Source: Diplosphaera chodatii
Taxonomy: Eukaryota; Chlorophyta; Trebouxiophyceae; Prasiolales; Stichococcaceae
Assembly: GCA_032358165.1 (NCBI GenBank)
Contig: JAALGY010000061.1
Coordinates: 1,302,001 to 1,366,000, forward strand
DNA: 64,000 bases
Direction of reading: 5' to 3'
The notes under the pieces are model-generated. The model had not been told where the DNA came from. It ran no database searches and saw nothing but the letters and a program-made list of their open reading frames with translations. Positions within the stretch are counted from its first letter, which is position 1; every line of letters begins with the position of its first letter. Made by a program: the position numbers and the translations under genes. Positions 36,535 through 49,000 of this stretch are shown piece by piece.

Positions 36535-37624
36535 TGGTGCAGGTGCACCGGATCTGGGCGCGCACAGCATGACTAGCGAGGATCTGCAGCTGCAGGCCTT
36601 CTTACGAAGCCTGCGCCCGGAGCCGCACACAGGGGTCGCAGTGCAGCAGACGCAACAGTGGTGCAGTGCATGGCACAAGGGCAACGTCCATCTGCCTCAT
36701 CTGCGCCAGCCTAGTGACAACTAAGATGGTCATCAAACTTAGCGTGTAAACTCGTTGTATGCAATGCTGCGTTGTGTGAGAGTTGCACCTGCACCTGGAC
36801 AGTGAGTCAAGTCCGGCGGTTTCGGACCGACACAACACACATGCACTGTGACACGCTAATAGATACGCTTACGCTGCATAAGACATGTAACAGGACTTCT
36901 CATCTGCATATTTGCAGCACCATGCTTCGTTGTGCTTCCCCTCGCAGAAAGGACGGAAACAGCCAGCAACTCTTTCACCTGTTGGTGGTTGCTTGCCACA
37001 CTCGCCGCACAGCTGCACGACGAGCCGAGTCAGGACACGTCCGAAGCTGCGCAGGCCGCTTCGGCAGTTTGCGAACGAATTATGTTTGTGTAGCACCGTC
37101 GGTCGCGATGTGGCTGCTACTGTACCCGTATGCCTACGTGCAGTTGACACGTGCATCTATGATTGCGGTTGGGGGATCCAAGAATGGTCCTTTCCTTCTT
37201 TGCGTTTCGAGCTCCAAACAGAGAATAGGCCAGGCCATGGGTGACCATCCACTACTGTGATCGAACATCATAACGGCTGCGCACACATTGAACATGTTGT
37301 GCAGCAGCAACCAAAGGGTACACACCGCATGAGACCCTCCGTCCGAAGCAGACCGTCACTGGCTAGTTCTGCCCCCACGCCGTCTCACTTGCGACCCGGA
37401 GGTGCCCAGCCAACACATGTGGGTGCCAACAGCCCCCAAAGTAGACAAGCCCCTTGGAGGTTGGCCCCTGCCAGTGCCGCAGGCTGCGTGCAGTCAAGCC
37501 CTGGCCCCCGATAGCGCATGAAATTCTGCTTTGTCGGAGATGTTGAGCACTCTGCCGCAAGCATCATTCCGGGAACATACTCCTGCTGTGCAGCGCCTCT
37601 GCATTTTCTGATGGTCGGCGGGGG
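36535..37624. other. Intergenic between array members 3 and 4
   Basis: Promoter side of member 3. It contains a proximal block at 36783-36809 and a distal block starting CCCGTATGCC at 37125, both with counterparts upstream of members 4-6. A cysteine-containing minus-strand frame at 36869-37156 is not supported as a gene. Confidence 0.45.
36783..36809 (-). promoter_or_regulatory. Shared upstream element, member 3
   Basis: The plus strand reads TTGCACCTGCACCTGGAC then AGTGAGTCA, about 250 bp upstream of the start codon. It aligns with elements upstream of members 4, 5 and 6. TGAGTCA has the form of a GCN4/AP-1 bZIP half-site palindrome. Regulatory role is inferred. Confidence 0.4.
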
Positions 37625-40600
37625 TCACTTGCTGCAGACCTTGACGTCCGCAGTGAAGCACCAGTTGAGGGCAAAGGTGCCGGTGCCGCCGCGGGCAACT
37701 GCGCCGGTCACCGAGATGGTTGCGCCGCGCTTGTTCCTGCAGAAATGAGGCGGCAGTCGGTTCTAGGACTCCCGCTGCACCCAATGACAGCGGCTGCAAG
37801 CTGCAACAAGCGCCCTCGAACAGCAACAGGACACTCTACTGCACCGCACGTGTTGCTAGCAGCAAAGCAGGGTCAGCAGTGTGGCGCAGAAGGGCAAGCC
37901 GTACAGTGGCTTACCGCAGGCCGCCGGCGGGAGCCTCAAAGGTGAAGAAGATGAAGTCATTGCCATCCTGCTTCTTGATGGTGGAGATGGGCACGCCGTT
38001 GCGGTCGGTCACCGGCAGCAGGCCCTCTGCAGATCATCGCCAACACTCTGTCGGAGACCATCGCTTCGCCACTCTGATTGTACCACACATCTGCCAGATG
38101 TTAGGAATTCAAACAGCCCGGAGCACAGCACGAGGGCCAACTCACGGTTGAGGCGCAGGGACTTCTTGATGATCTTCTGCGGCGTCAAGAAGGGTATTGC
38201 GGTGGTGCGCACGGGGAGACCCACCGTGACCCACTTGGCCGTCAGTGGAATGCATGCCAGCTGCAGGGCGGAAGCACCGCCGTCAGATGCACAGCAACCA
38301 TGTGACAACTGCACATATGTGCTGCTTCACCAGCACAAACTACCCCTGCGACACCGTACGGCAGCAAACTCGGGTGTCAAGTATGACAAGCAACTTTGCT
38401 GCACCTTGGGGGCGAAAGGGTTGTTGGTCTGGACTGTGAGAACTGCTGGAATCACCGCGTCAGCTGCAGAAGGAGCACATACTGTCAGCCGGTGTGCACT
38501 GCTGCATCTTGTGCAGATGTCCTCGTCACATGCATGGACCATCCGCTAAATGTCAAGAGCCACAACAGGTACACAGACTGGTCATGCAGAATGGAAGATG
38601 GCGTGGCGAGCCATCTGCAAAAGCTGCTTGACGACTCACAGCAGGCGGTGGCGGTGCGGCCAGTCGTCACGGGCCTCACGCAACGAATGCGATTGACGCC
38701 GCCACGGTACTGCATGCACAGGGTTTGCAGCATTTCATGGCATGGTAGCCCCCTAATGTGGATAACTGCAGGCCTGGCCACTGTGCTGAACAGAGGATGC
38801 GGGGCAGAATCAGGTCAGGGGCATGGCGGTGCGATGGCTGACTCCTGTGTCCGAGTACATAGCTTGGGATGAGTGGATGCCCAGCGAAGGGCACCGCTCA
38901 CCGACATGAAGGGCGAGTCGACGGCCACGCACTGGCGGCAGCCGCCGAGTGCACGGTACTGGGCAGCGGACGGGCACCTGTGCAGGGCGGCCACAACCCA
39001 TATTGAGTAGCGGCATTCACAGACGCGACTCCCAGCCGAGCAGCAGTCCATGGGCTGGGCACAGGGCCCCCAGCAAGTCCATGCGGGTGCCCTGTGCCTG
39101 CTCAGCTGCCACTGACGGTTGAAGTGCCTGGCACGACTTACGAGGCAGGCATGGCGGGCTTTGGTGGTGGTGGAGGCGGCCTCTTGGCGGGCGGCGGTGG
39201 TGGTGGTGGCCTCTTGGCGGGCGGCGACGGGGGAGCGCTGACAACCGCGAAGTACGAAAGCGCGACGCGGCCAACTGCTGGGCCCAGCTCGGAAGTCTGC
39301 AGCGCGCACTCTAGTGCATAATCCCCTGCGGACGATGCAGAGTGCCTTACACAGCAGCATGGTAACTTTGCAGGGTGCAGTGCCATGCAGGATGCTGCTG
39401 AGCAGATGGCCAAGCCATTGTGGACACACGTGTTCATATTCTGTCTGACTGCACACCTGGCGTGGTGGGGATGCTAAGGGACGTCAGTACCACGTTGCTG
39501 TTTTCATACTGCAACGTGGCATTGGCTGCTGCCGTCAGGGTGAACCCGGCGTTGCTGGTGTTGACTGGCACAGGGCAGCCGATGGGAGCCAGCAGCTTGC
39601 GACGAACGGGGTGCGCCTGGCAGAACTGCAGCCCAGGAGCAGCGCATCATGGCATGGAGCCCTTTGGTCGTCAGCGAGCTGCTAGCCAGTGGGTGTGCAC
39701 CACCCCTCATCGGTATTGCAGTCTGTTCATGGCCGCCACGGTCATCATGATGCACAAGCGGGTCTCAAGGTCTCGTGACTCAGCTGGTGTACGTCTTAAT
39801 TGCGTATACTCGCCTTGCACCGGGCGATGGGGGCAGTGGCGGGCAGGCGAAGGGTGGAGTTGCTGAAGCAGGAAGAGCGGGTGTTTGCGGTGCACAGCAC
39901 AGCCTCAAGCTCCGCAGTCATCAACGTAGTGCCGGAAGTGACCTGTTAACAGGCAGAGCACCGTATATCAGCATCCCCAGCCTTGCACTGAACTCAATGC
40001 CATGTGCATTTGTCGGTGTGGCATCCTTGAAGACTGCCAGCCTGCCGCCTTGGCGGGCAGCTGCATCTACCATCAGCAGCCAACGTTCAGTGGCAGCATA
40101 ACACAGACTGCAATGGCCAGCGATTGCTCTGATTGCCGTGCATCTTGAAGACTCAGTGGCGGGTGACATCACAAACGCACCACAGTTGGCGCAAGGCTGC
40201 TGATGTTCATGAAGCCGTATGGAACAGCTGGCGGCGGCGGCGGCGGTGCTGCCACAACCTGGAAGGGCACAGCGGTGGGTTGGCCGACTCCGGGCAGCTC
40301 GAAAGCCCGCAGCGCGCACTCCAGCAGGTAGTCTCCTGCAGGATAAAACAAGCACCGCTGTTGCACGGGATCATATCGTGCCGTTGCAGCTCTCCGTGGG
40401 TCAGTGGGAAACCCCTCAAGCCAGGGTTTTGCGGAGACCTGTGTTGGTGACTTGCCTGGGGTGCTGGGAACATTCATCCAGTCAAGTGGTGCGCCGATGC
40501 GCTCGAATGCATCAGTGGTATTGCCCGCTGGGTCCAACCAGTAGCAGTTGTCGCCGTCAGTGACAGGTACATCGCAGTGGGCGGAGCCCAACAGCTTGCG

Positions 40601-43600
40601 GCGTCCTATGGGGTAGTCGCAGATCTGCAGCAGCGAGAACGGCGTGTCGTCAAGCTGAGGTGTCTCGGCTGTCAGGGGTCAAGGGAACTAGGGAAGCCCG
40701 CAGCACGGGAGCCCTGCAGAAGTAATGCTCCTGGCGTGCTGCTGGTGCAGACCTGTGCTCTGCATGAGCACAGATGTCGCTTGGCGACGGAGATGCTCAG
40801 AAGCAGGGGGTGAGCTGACACGAACCTTGCATCGCGCAGAATAATCAATGGATGGCAGCCGCAGCGTAGAGTTGTCGAAGCAGGAGGACTCGTCGTCGGT
40901 GGTGCACAGCACAGCCTCCATGTCGAATGTCGCAGACGTGTTGCCGGAAACAAGCTGCACAGCAATCAGCACGGTGCCAGAGTCAAACCCAACACGTCAG
41001 GAAGAACTGCCTGGGCCTCTTGACAAGCGGCGTTGGAAGGCAGCAGCCTCAGTGGCAGGGCACACATCACGGCAGCATTCAACTCTGTCAGGTTCACCGC
41101 GTGGCACCTGCGTGGTCACACTCTGCACAGTCACAGAAATTGCTGCAAACACGCTGCAGCCGCACCGGGTTTGGCGCCAGGTTGGTGATGCGGGTGAAGC
41201 CATAAAGCACAGGAGGGGGCGATGGAGGCGGGGGAGGCGCTGGGGGAGGCGACGGAGGCGACGGCGGCTGCGGCGGCGAGGGCGGCGGGTTGGACACGGT
41301 GAAAGCCGTTCTGTCTACCGGCCCCAGGGTGGGATAGATGTCCAGTGTTGTCAGGGCGCACTCCATTACATAAGCGCCTGCGAATCAGGGCGCACCGGGT
41401 CACTTGGGGCAGGACCGCTGTGCAGCGCACATCACCCACCCAGAACGCAGCTGCCACATTCGTGAAGGCAGTCGAAGGCGCGGGGCAATGCTGCATCAGT
41501 AGCATCAGCTACGCCACAGAACATGCTGTCCGCCGTCAGGAGGACCAATCGCTATTCTGTCGGAGACACAGCCCACCTGGTGTGGTGGGGGCGTCGATGT
41601 TGATGGGAGCCGAGAAATCACAGACCCAGTTGGTTGCAGTCAACCCTGCGCAACCACCGTCGAAAGGGTGACTTGCAGGCTGCGCCCACCCAGGTGCAGT
41701 CACACTGCGGTGCTGCGGCGACAGGCGGACAGCTGGAAGGGCACCCCACAAGTTGACGACATCTCACCAAGGAACGCAGCCGCGTCGTCGTTGGTCGGCC
41801 CGTCGGTGCATGCCGGCGCTGGGCATACCTGCGCTTGACGAGATGCGGCTGCTGATGACACCACTCGGTGTGTTGCACGCATTGCCCATGTGCGTGGAAC
41901 TGCCATGCGTCCCACATGCATCCCAGGCGCTGGTGTCATGCATTGCCAGCATGGTGGCAGGCAACGGGCGACAATAGCTCAAAGAGACATTCTGCACACC
42001 TTGCACCGTGCCGTAGGCCCCTGTGGTTCGATGGTGTACGTCGCAGGGACGCCAATGCATTCCATGCCATTGGGTGCGGCTGCGTCGCACAGTGCGCCGA
42101 CCAGGGTGACGTTCAGCAGCGCGGTTCCATAATCATATGGCACGGGGTTGGGCGAGACAGCCTCGATGAACACGTATGCCTCGGGCGCGGGTGGTGGAGG
42201 CGGCGCCGGCGGCGGGCTGGGAGGCGGTGGGTCTGGTGGCGGGTTTGGCGGCGGGCTCGGAGGCGGGTTGGGCGGCGGGCTGGGCGGCGGGTTTGGTGGC
42301 GGTGACGGCGGCGGTTGCGGCGGAGGGCTGGGAGGTGGGTTTGGCGGCGGGCTGGGAGGCGGGTTGGGCGGTGGTGACGGGGGGTTTGGCGGTGACGGTG
42401 GGGATGGCGGGTTTGGCGGTGGCGGCGGTGGCGAGACCACTGCAGGGCAGAAACAAACACGATGAGCACCTTTGGCTTGCACTTCTTGTTCAAAGGAGGT
42501 TGCGACTGTCTGAGTCGTGCACAACGTGTGCAAAGGCTGCTCCAATGCGCATCATGTGGCAGGTTTGCCAGTGCGCTCATCAGTGCAGCGCATATTAGGG
42601 TTACGCTGCACGGTGCAAGCTGCACTGCTGCACAGCACCGCCCGAGACGTATGCACGGCTGTCGGGCGTTGTCAGACATTCTGATCTAAACAGATCGCAG
42701 CTGCCAGGTTGTGCTGAACCATCTTTGAACGGCTCTGGAAGCTTAAACAAGCCTTAGAGGTGTCGTAGGAGATGACTAGAGCATTGCTGTGCACAGAGGC
42801 ACTTGCTGCAGCTCAAAATGCGCCGTCTGGCTGAGCTGGACATTAGTCATCAGCTTTGCAGATCTTTGCTGACGTAAGATCAGATCCTTGCACGTGTCGA
42901 TTGCACGTATACGCGTATACACGCGTGCATACGGCATACAGCAGGCCAAAGTGCCGTTTCTCCTAACCCTATGTGGCAGGTTTGCCAGTGTGCTCAGTGC
43001 AGCGCATATCAAGTCCGGCTCCGATTGATACCTGTGAAGGGCGCTGTGACGGCGGTGGTGTTGAGCGGACTGGGGTCGAAGTCGGTCGAGGCCGCCTGCG
43101 CATAGCAGTCCAGTTCGTGCTTGCCGACAGCCGCGTACGGTGCGAAGGTGAAGATGGCGGAGAAGAAGCTCGGGTCGGTGGCGCTGTCTCCAAATGCGCC
43201 ACCCTGGTCCAGCGGGAAGGGTGCAGGTCCCGCCACGAGCGTCCTGTTGTTGTTGGCATCCACCGTGTACTCCTGCACAATGAGCCGGCTGGGAGGTTGG
43301 CAGACCTTGTGTTTTGTTGCTCGCTGCTCACATGCACCACCATAGGCACCAGCCAGTCGTGTAGGGATGTACTTGCTCATGTACCGCCTCACTTGATGGT
43401 GTACTAGAGTGAACAGTCTGATGGAGTAATGAACAGACTGTCCTGGTATGGAACCCAGAAGTGCATCCCACAACGCTGCTTTGTGTTACGCTTGCAGTCG
43501 TGCTCCAAAGGCGGCAGCTCACCGTGCATATGGCGGTCTGAGTGGTCACGACGGGCATCTCGCAGTTGTCGTCAGTGTCGAAGGTCGCATTCGCATTGTT

Positions 43601-44240
43601 GCACAGCCGCGTCACCAGGTACGTGGTGACGTCCTTCTGGATCGTCACGGGGTTGGGCCTGACCGCGTTCTTTGGGTTGTATGCGCCTACAGCAACAACA
43701 TGTGGAGGGTGTGAACCCCCTGCCGCTGAATCAAAGGGTTGCAAGTGCGCGTCACGCAGCATGCAACGTATTGCCTGAAGATTGTCGTTGCATCAAGAAG
43801 TGGCAGGCGCACGATCGCTCCTCTGCAGGCAGAAGTGCTGAGCAGTTCCACCTCAGTCACTCGGCCCACCTGGGATGTTGAAGAAGGCGAATTGGAAGAA
43901 GGCTGGCGGCACCTGTGCACATCACACGGCACTTGCAAAGTGTGGTGGCAAGCCGCAGCACTCTTGATGCATTTTCTATCCTCAACGTCTGCTCGCATTC
44001 GCACACAGACAAGCACGACTGGGACCAGCGCCGGACCCTGCTGGGAGGCGGGGGCGGCGAGTCGTCGGAGCCGGGCGGGGGCGGCGCGTCATCGGAGCCG
44101 GGCGGGGGCGGTGGATCGGATATCGCCAGTGTTCCCATGATGCTCCCGGACAGCACCAGGAGGAGCAGAGGCGCTGCGGCTGGCAGCTTGCCCCTCGTCA
44201 CGAAGTTGCGCGTACTGCGCGCGGCGCATGGCGGCCTCAT
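37625..44240 (-). CDS. Modular secreted protein, array member 4
   Basis: Twenty exons in phase: 44037-44240, 43870-43912, 43523-43686, 43032-43272, 42000-42439, 41768-41828, 41577-41645, 41166-41377, 40826-40954, 40456-40624, 40181-40335, 39814-39942, 39457-39625, 39142-39325, 38902-38977, 38640-38709, 38405-38463, 38146-38260, 37915-38026, 37625-37736 (970 aa). Signal peptide MRPPCAARSTRNF to GTLAIS, then short PPPPPGSDD units, AYNPKNAVRPNPV, EYTVDANNNRTLV, and a long NPPPSPPP tract in exon 5. Repeats follow, marked by AVSPNPVPYDYG, APINIDAPTTPG, AYVMECALTTLD, EAVLCTTDDESSCF, DYLLECALRAFEL and DYALECALQTSELG. The conserved C-terminal region ends NWCFTADVKVCSK. The 3' half is almost the same as member 3. 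Exons 10 and 12 use GC donors. Predicted secreted and probably hydroxyproline-glycosylated; function unknown. Confidence 0.83.
37941..38333. repeat. Near-identical block, copy 2 (matches 31971-32363)
   Basis: Same exons and introns as the copy in member 3, with no difference noticed by eye. Confidence 0.75.
39216..39705. repeat. Near-identical block, copy 2 (matches 33168-33657)
   Basis: Counterpart of the block in member 3. The exon just to its left differs, because member 4 has an extra Pro/Lys linker unit (AKRPPPPPP). Confidence 0.75.
42150..42439 (-). repeat. Proline-tract low-complexity coding repeat in member 4
   Basis: About 70 residues of SPPNPP, NPPPSPPP and APPPPP units in exon 5, read as Gly-rich frames on the opposite strand. 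Similar tracts occur at 25660-25920 (member 1) and 29130-29390 (member 2). Confidence 0.85.
42554..43009. repeat. Direct-repeat-bounded insert in member 4 intron 4
   Basis: A copy of about 40 bp beginning ATGTGGCAGGTTTGCCAGTG lies at 42554-42595 and again at 42971-43009. The sequence between them begins near TTAGGGTTA and ends near TAACCCTA, giving short inverted telomere-like ends. Confidence 0.7.
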
Positions 44241-46035
44241 GGTTGCAGTTCGTCACAGCACTGCCGGCGTGCGCTCACATCGGCGGTGTGTCGGACGTGA
44301 CGGCAGGATCTTCTTCAGGCCCTGCAAGGTACGGAAACACCACAAGCCTGACTTCAGGAACTTCACGATGCTGTAATGCATGTTGCTCATCAAGGGACAT
44401 GAGCCTTTTGCGACTCCTCAACTCGTTTCCGCCAATGCTGTAGCTCACAGGGCACATTCAAACATCATTATGTCTTTTCTGCATGGTCTGCTGCCTGTCT
44501 AGTGATGTGCACCTGCACCCCGCGGACGATGACTATGACTCGAGCCAGCGCAGCGGCTGTCAGACACGGACACGGGGTGATGCCAATGGCGCCCCTGCTT
44601 CATGGCAACATGTGCATTGAGAACTTCGTTGCAACGGGCGCAGCCCACATGCCAGCTGTGCTTCCCCTTGCTGAAGGACGGGTACAAGCCAGTGGTAGGG
44701 AGTTTACCTGTGGGTTTTGCTTCGACACCTCTCCCGTGCTCGCAGTCGCGCGACAAGTCAGACCCGAGCTTCCAAAGCGCTGCAAGAGTGCTGCTTTGCG
44801 ATGAAATGTCTGTGTGTGCCACAATGCCAGTTGCGCGGTGGCTGTGTTACAAACGCCCGTATTCCGCAGTACATGCAGATCAGCATCGTGAGATCCAGCG
44901 CCATCAGAGGCCTGTCAGGGGTTTCGACTCCTAGGTTCTCAGCTCGGTCGTCACCTCCCACCATCACGTCGTCTCGCAGAGCACGCAACTGATGATAGTC
45001 AGTTGATCTCCAAGTACGTACAGCGGTGTCCGTCCGTCGACTCATTGGCAGGAGTGCAGAAGCTGGCAAGCCTGTTAACGAAGGAAGAAATGATGCATGC
45101 ACGTGTTCAAGGCACTTTCAACATTTCTACCCGTTGCTCTGTGTCATGTGCACATCCAACAAGGTTGGAGCGAGGTCGACGGTGCGGTGTAAAGGTCTGC
45201 AGCCTGATTTGAGTGTCAATATTACCGTGAGTTGATTCCTCTACCGAGCTGTGTTCGTGTGCAGCAAAACTAGTATCAAGGTTCAGCGTACCTCACCATG
45301 CAGTACATCCAGATCATCTGGAGATCCGAAACAGCAGTGCTGGCAGGGGCTTGCTGGCAGTGTAACCCTTTGCCAGCATGCATGCTCACACCACAATCTC
45401 TGTTCATCATGTGTCGCCATGCATCTGCAGCAGGGCATTCCTAGGTGTCGTACATGTCAGAGACAGCGCTCAATTCGTTTGAACCTGCTGGTAGGTAGTT
45501 TTGCCGCGCACATGACTGTCGTCTTCACTTCTGACCGAGTGCGCGCATGCGCTTAACCAGGAACAGTCGAACAAACAAGCAGCGCAAAGATCGGAATGAA
45601 TGAAAAGAAGCCAAACCACACCCACGGCAGGTGTCGGAGTTTGTCAGCCAGCAGTTCAGTGCCGCAGGGTGCGCGCCACCCTGATGCATGCCCACTTGAC
45701 GCCCTGACTCGGTGGCCAGACCTGGACTAGACCTTTGTTCTTTACTGCTCACCAGCGCCTCTGATGAGGCGATAACAGCTGTATGTGTGTCTGTCACCGC
45801 AAACATGCTGATATTCCCCAAGAGCATGTGTCGCAAGCAAGGGAGACTTCGCTTCAGTTGCTGACATGCGTGACCATCTTCGTTGCTGAAAGGTGCAGTT
45901 CTATCTGCTGCATGCAGCTTCGTTCACTTTCCAATCCTGCTTGTGGATCACTGCAGACTCCTGTCTGCTGAAATGAGTACTTTTTGAGCAGGCTGCCCGC
46001 GGAGCTGTCACCCCTCCGCATATGACTGAGAGCGT
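44241..46035. other. Intergenic between array members 4 and 5
   Basis: About 1.8 kb. It holds the shared upstream blocks of member 4 (proximal 44507-44541, distal from 44856). A second partial copy of the distal block lies near 45297-45330 (CAGTACATCCAGATCATCTG). No supported gene; frame 44499-44822 (minus) lies inside the upstream blocks. Confidence 0.45.
44507..44541 (-). promoter_or_regulatory. Shared upstream element, member 4
   Basis: The plus strand reads GTGCACCTGCACC, then GCGGACGATGACTATGACTC. It lies about 267 bp upstream of the start and aligns with the elements of members 3, 5 and 6. Confidence 0.4.
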
Positions 46036-49000
46036 TCACTTGCTGCACACCCTCAGCTCCGCCGAGAAGCACCAGTTGAGGGCAAACGTGCCGGTGCCGC
46101 CGCGAGCAACAGCGCCCGTCACCGCCACTGCCTTGCCGCGCTTGCTCCTGCGGCAGCCAGACACGTGCTGGTTAGGTGGAGGCTTTCCACGCAGTGTTGG
46201 GCCACGCAGATGGTATCAGCCGCCTGCTGCAGTATATATTACCACCGCACCCAAGCAAGCAGCACAGCAGCAGAGCAGAGAGCGACACTGCAGGTGGACC
46301 AGACAGAGCTGCACAGGTCGTGTCGTCGGTTGGCATGATGTTAGTGATATGTAGCAGCCGCTGCAGGCTGCAGGTGACCTCACCACATGCCGCCGACGGG
46401 GGCCTCGAACGTGACGAACAGGAAGGTACTGCCATTCTGCTTCTTGATGGTGGAGATGGGGACGCCGCGGCGGTCTGTCACCGGCAGCAGGCCCTCTGCG
46501 GGCCGAAGGAAGGCAGGATGTCAAACACTGGCAGCCGATGCCCCTGGAGGTATGGTGACAACTGCCCTGACTATATGGTCACTGTTTTCCAGCGCATGGT
46601 GAGCATCAGCAGCCAGATATGTGCAGAGGTTTTAGATGAGACTCACGGTCAAGGCGCAGGGAGGCTTTGATGATCTTCTGCGGCGTCAGGAATGGGATGG
46701 TGCTGCTGCGCACGGGCAGGCCCACGGTGATCCACTTGTCCCTTGGCGGAATGCACGGCAGCTGCAGGGCAGAAGCAAAGCCAGTTAGATGCCATAGAAA
46801 CGCGAGGCAGCCAGGACTATATCCAGCAGACAACAGCAGCGGCATTCCATGCTGTGAACAGACCGTGCTATACCTTGACAGCCACGTCCTCCCTGTTGGA
46901 CTGCAGCGTCAGCGTCGCCGATAGCGGGGCGTCAGCTGCAAGGCACCAGTGCATTGTCAGCCCCCCCATGCTGCAACCCTCCAGGTATCACCCAAGGCGT
47001 CGGTGCACCGTGGCACCTGGAGCCCTGACCCACCCAAACCACTAAAGATATCAGTGACGCCAGTCAATCAGTCCGAGTAGCACAGCAAGGTGGCAATGGC
47101 TGAGGCTCACTGCAGGTGCTGGCTGTGCTGCGGGGTGCCATGGGCCGTACGCAACGGATGCGGTTGACGCCACCACGGTACTGCATCACAGCCTTGCAGC
47201 GTGTGAGAGCATGGCACGGCACGCCAGCCGCTATCCGCATGGTTGGGCAAGCTGCCATCAGCTGGCTGACCAGTAGACACAGAGACAGCACGACAACAGG
47301 AGAGATCTGATAGGTTGTAGCGCAGCGTCTCAATGTATACGAGTGGAAGCCAGTGCTCACCGACATGAAGGGCGAGTCGACAGCCACACAGCGGCGACAG
47401 CCGCCGAGCGCACGGTACTGAGCGGCAGACGGGCACCTGCCCACCACAACAGCTCACTGATGGCCAGCAGGGCTCATTGGTGCCATGCATGGGCGAGCAG
47501 CAGCAGGTGTGGCAGGCGTCAATAGTTTGGTGGCCTATGTGTTACATAAGTGTCGGAGACTCACGCGGCTGGCATGGCGGGCTTGGGCGGAGGTGGACGC
47601 TTCTTTGGTGGGCTTTTGGCGGGCGGCGGCGGCGGCGACCGGGCTGTCGTCAAATAAAAGGGCACAGCGGTGGGGCGGCCGACTGTGCCTGGCCCCAGCT
47701 CATCAGCCTGCAGCGCGCACTCCAGCAGGTGTGTCACATCCGATGGGGGTCAACAGCCTGCGGCGTGTTGGGGGAGCAGCACAGATCTGCAGCACACGAA
47801 CGGCAGGTCGTCTTCAGTCGAGCCTCGGTTGCCAAGGGACAAGGGAAGCCCACAGAACGACGTCCTTGCAGATTTGTCTGAGGCGTGTTGCTGGATCACA
47901 GCACAGGTCGCCCGAGAGCAGGACACACTCAGATGCAGAGCGGGTGCAGAGGCTAACCTTGCAGTGCGCGTTGTAATCAGTGAATGGCAGCCGCAGGGTA
48001 GGGTTGCTGAAGCATGAGGAGTCGTCGTCGGTGGTGCACAGCACAGCCTCCATGTCGAAAGTCACGGACATATCGCCGGAGGCAACCTGCAATGTGCACG
48101 CTGCATGTCAGTGTCAGAAGCACATGCAACCATGGCGCTGACGGTCCACATGTCCGCACAGCACAGCATTGACTCCGACTCTCGGCAAGCCCCGCTGAAT
48201 AAAACGTAGCTGCCTCAGGCAGAAAGGCAGATAGCAAAGCAGCAGAAGTTCCTTTGACCGCATAGCTAGCAACAGCATGTTCACATGCTGCACATTCCAG
48301 CAGGTTCAGTTGCAATGCATCGCAGCCGCACCGGGTTGGACGAAATGTTGCTGATCTGCATGAAGCCATATGGCACGGGCGGTGGCGGCGGCGGCGGCGG
48401 CGATGGTGTGACAACGGTCAGGACCTTGTAGTTTGCAGGGCCCAGGTCGGGACCGCTTTGTGAAGTCAGCAGGGCGCATTCCACTCTGTAGGTGCCTGCG
48501 GAGCAGGGTGCACAGGGTGCATGATATGGGTGCACAGTGTGACACAGAAAAGGACTTGTGGCACACAGAGACACCGCATGCGGGGGCAGCAAAACAGCAG
48601 TCACGGTCATCGCTGATGACCAAGAAAAGTTTATTGTTTGCCGGCGTGAAGGCCCTGAAGCATGCAACATCGTCGTCTGCACAAACACTCAGTAGAGGCA
48701 GGCAGGGCTCGCCTGCTGTGGTGGGGGCGGCGAGCGAGATGGGGCCGCTGTAGTTGTAATACCAGGGCTCGGACGTCAGTTCTGCGCGGCCACTGTTTGT
48801 GCGTCACGAACCCGGTGCATGCCGCCACTCCCACACTATCCAGCTGCACTGCTGCTGCAGCTTGTGTACAAAGCGGCTCTCACCGAGTTCCACACCGGCG
48901 TCCAAGCCATTGATTGGTGGATCACATCCCGTCGATGCGCACACCTGTGCAGCATGCGGGACCATTTCTGCCGACCACGCACTGATGCTGTACGAGCTGC

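Noticed and set aside
36869..37156. Cysteine-containing minus-strand frame, with a loose counterpart at 44499-44822
   Set aside because: The similarity reflects the shared upstream blocks of the array; frames are not conserved in members 5 and 6, so coding is not supported.
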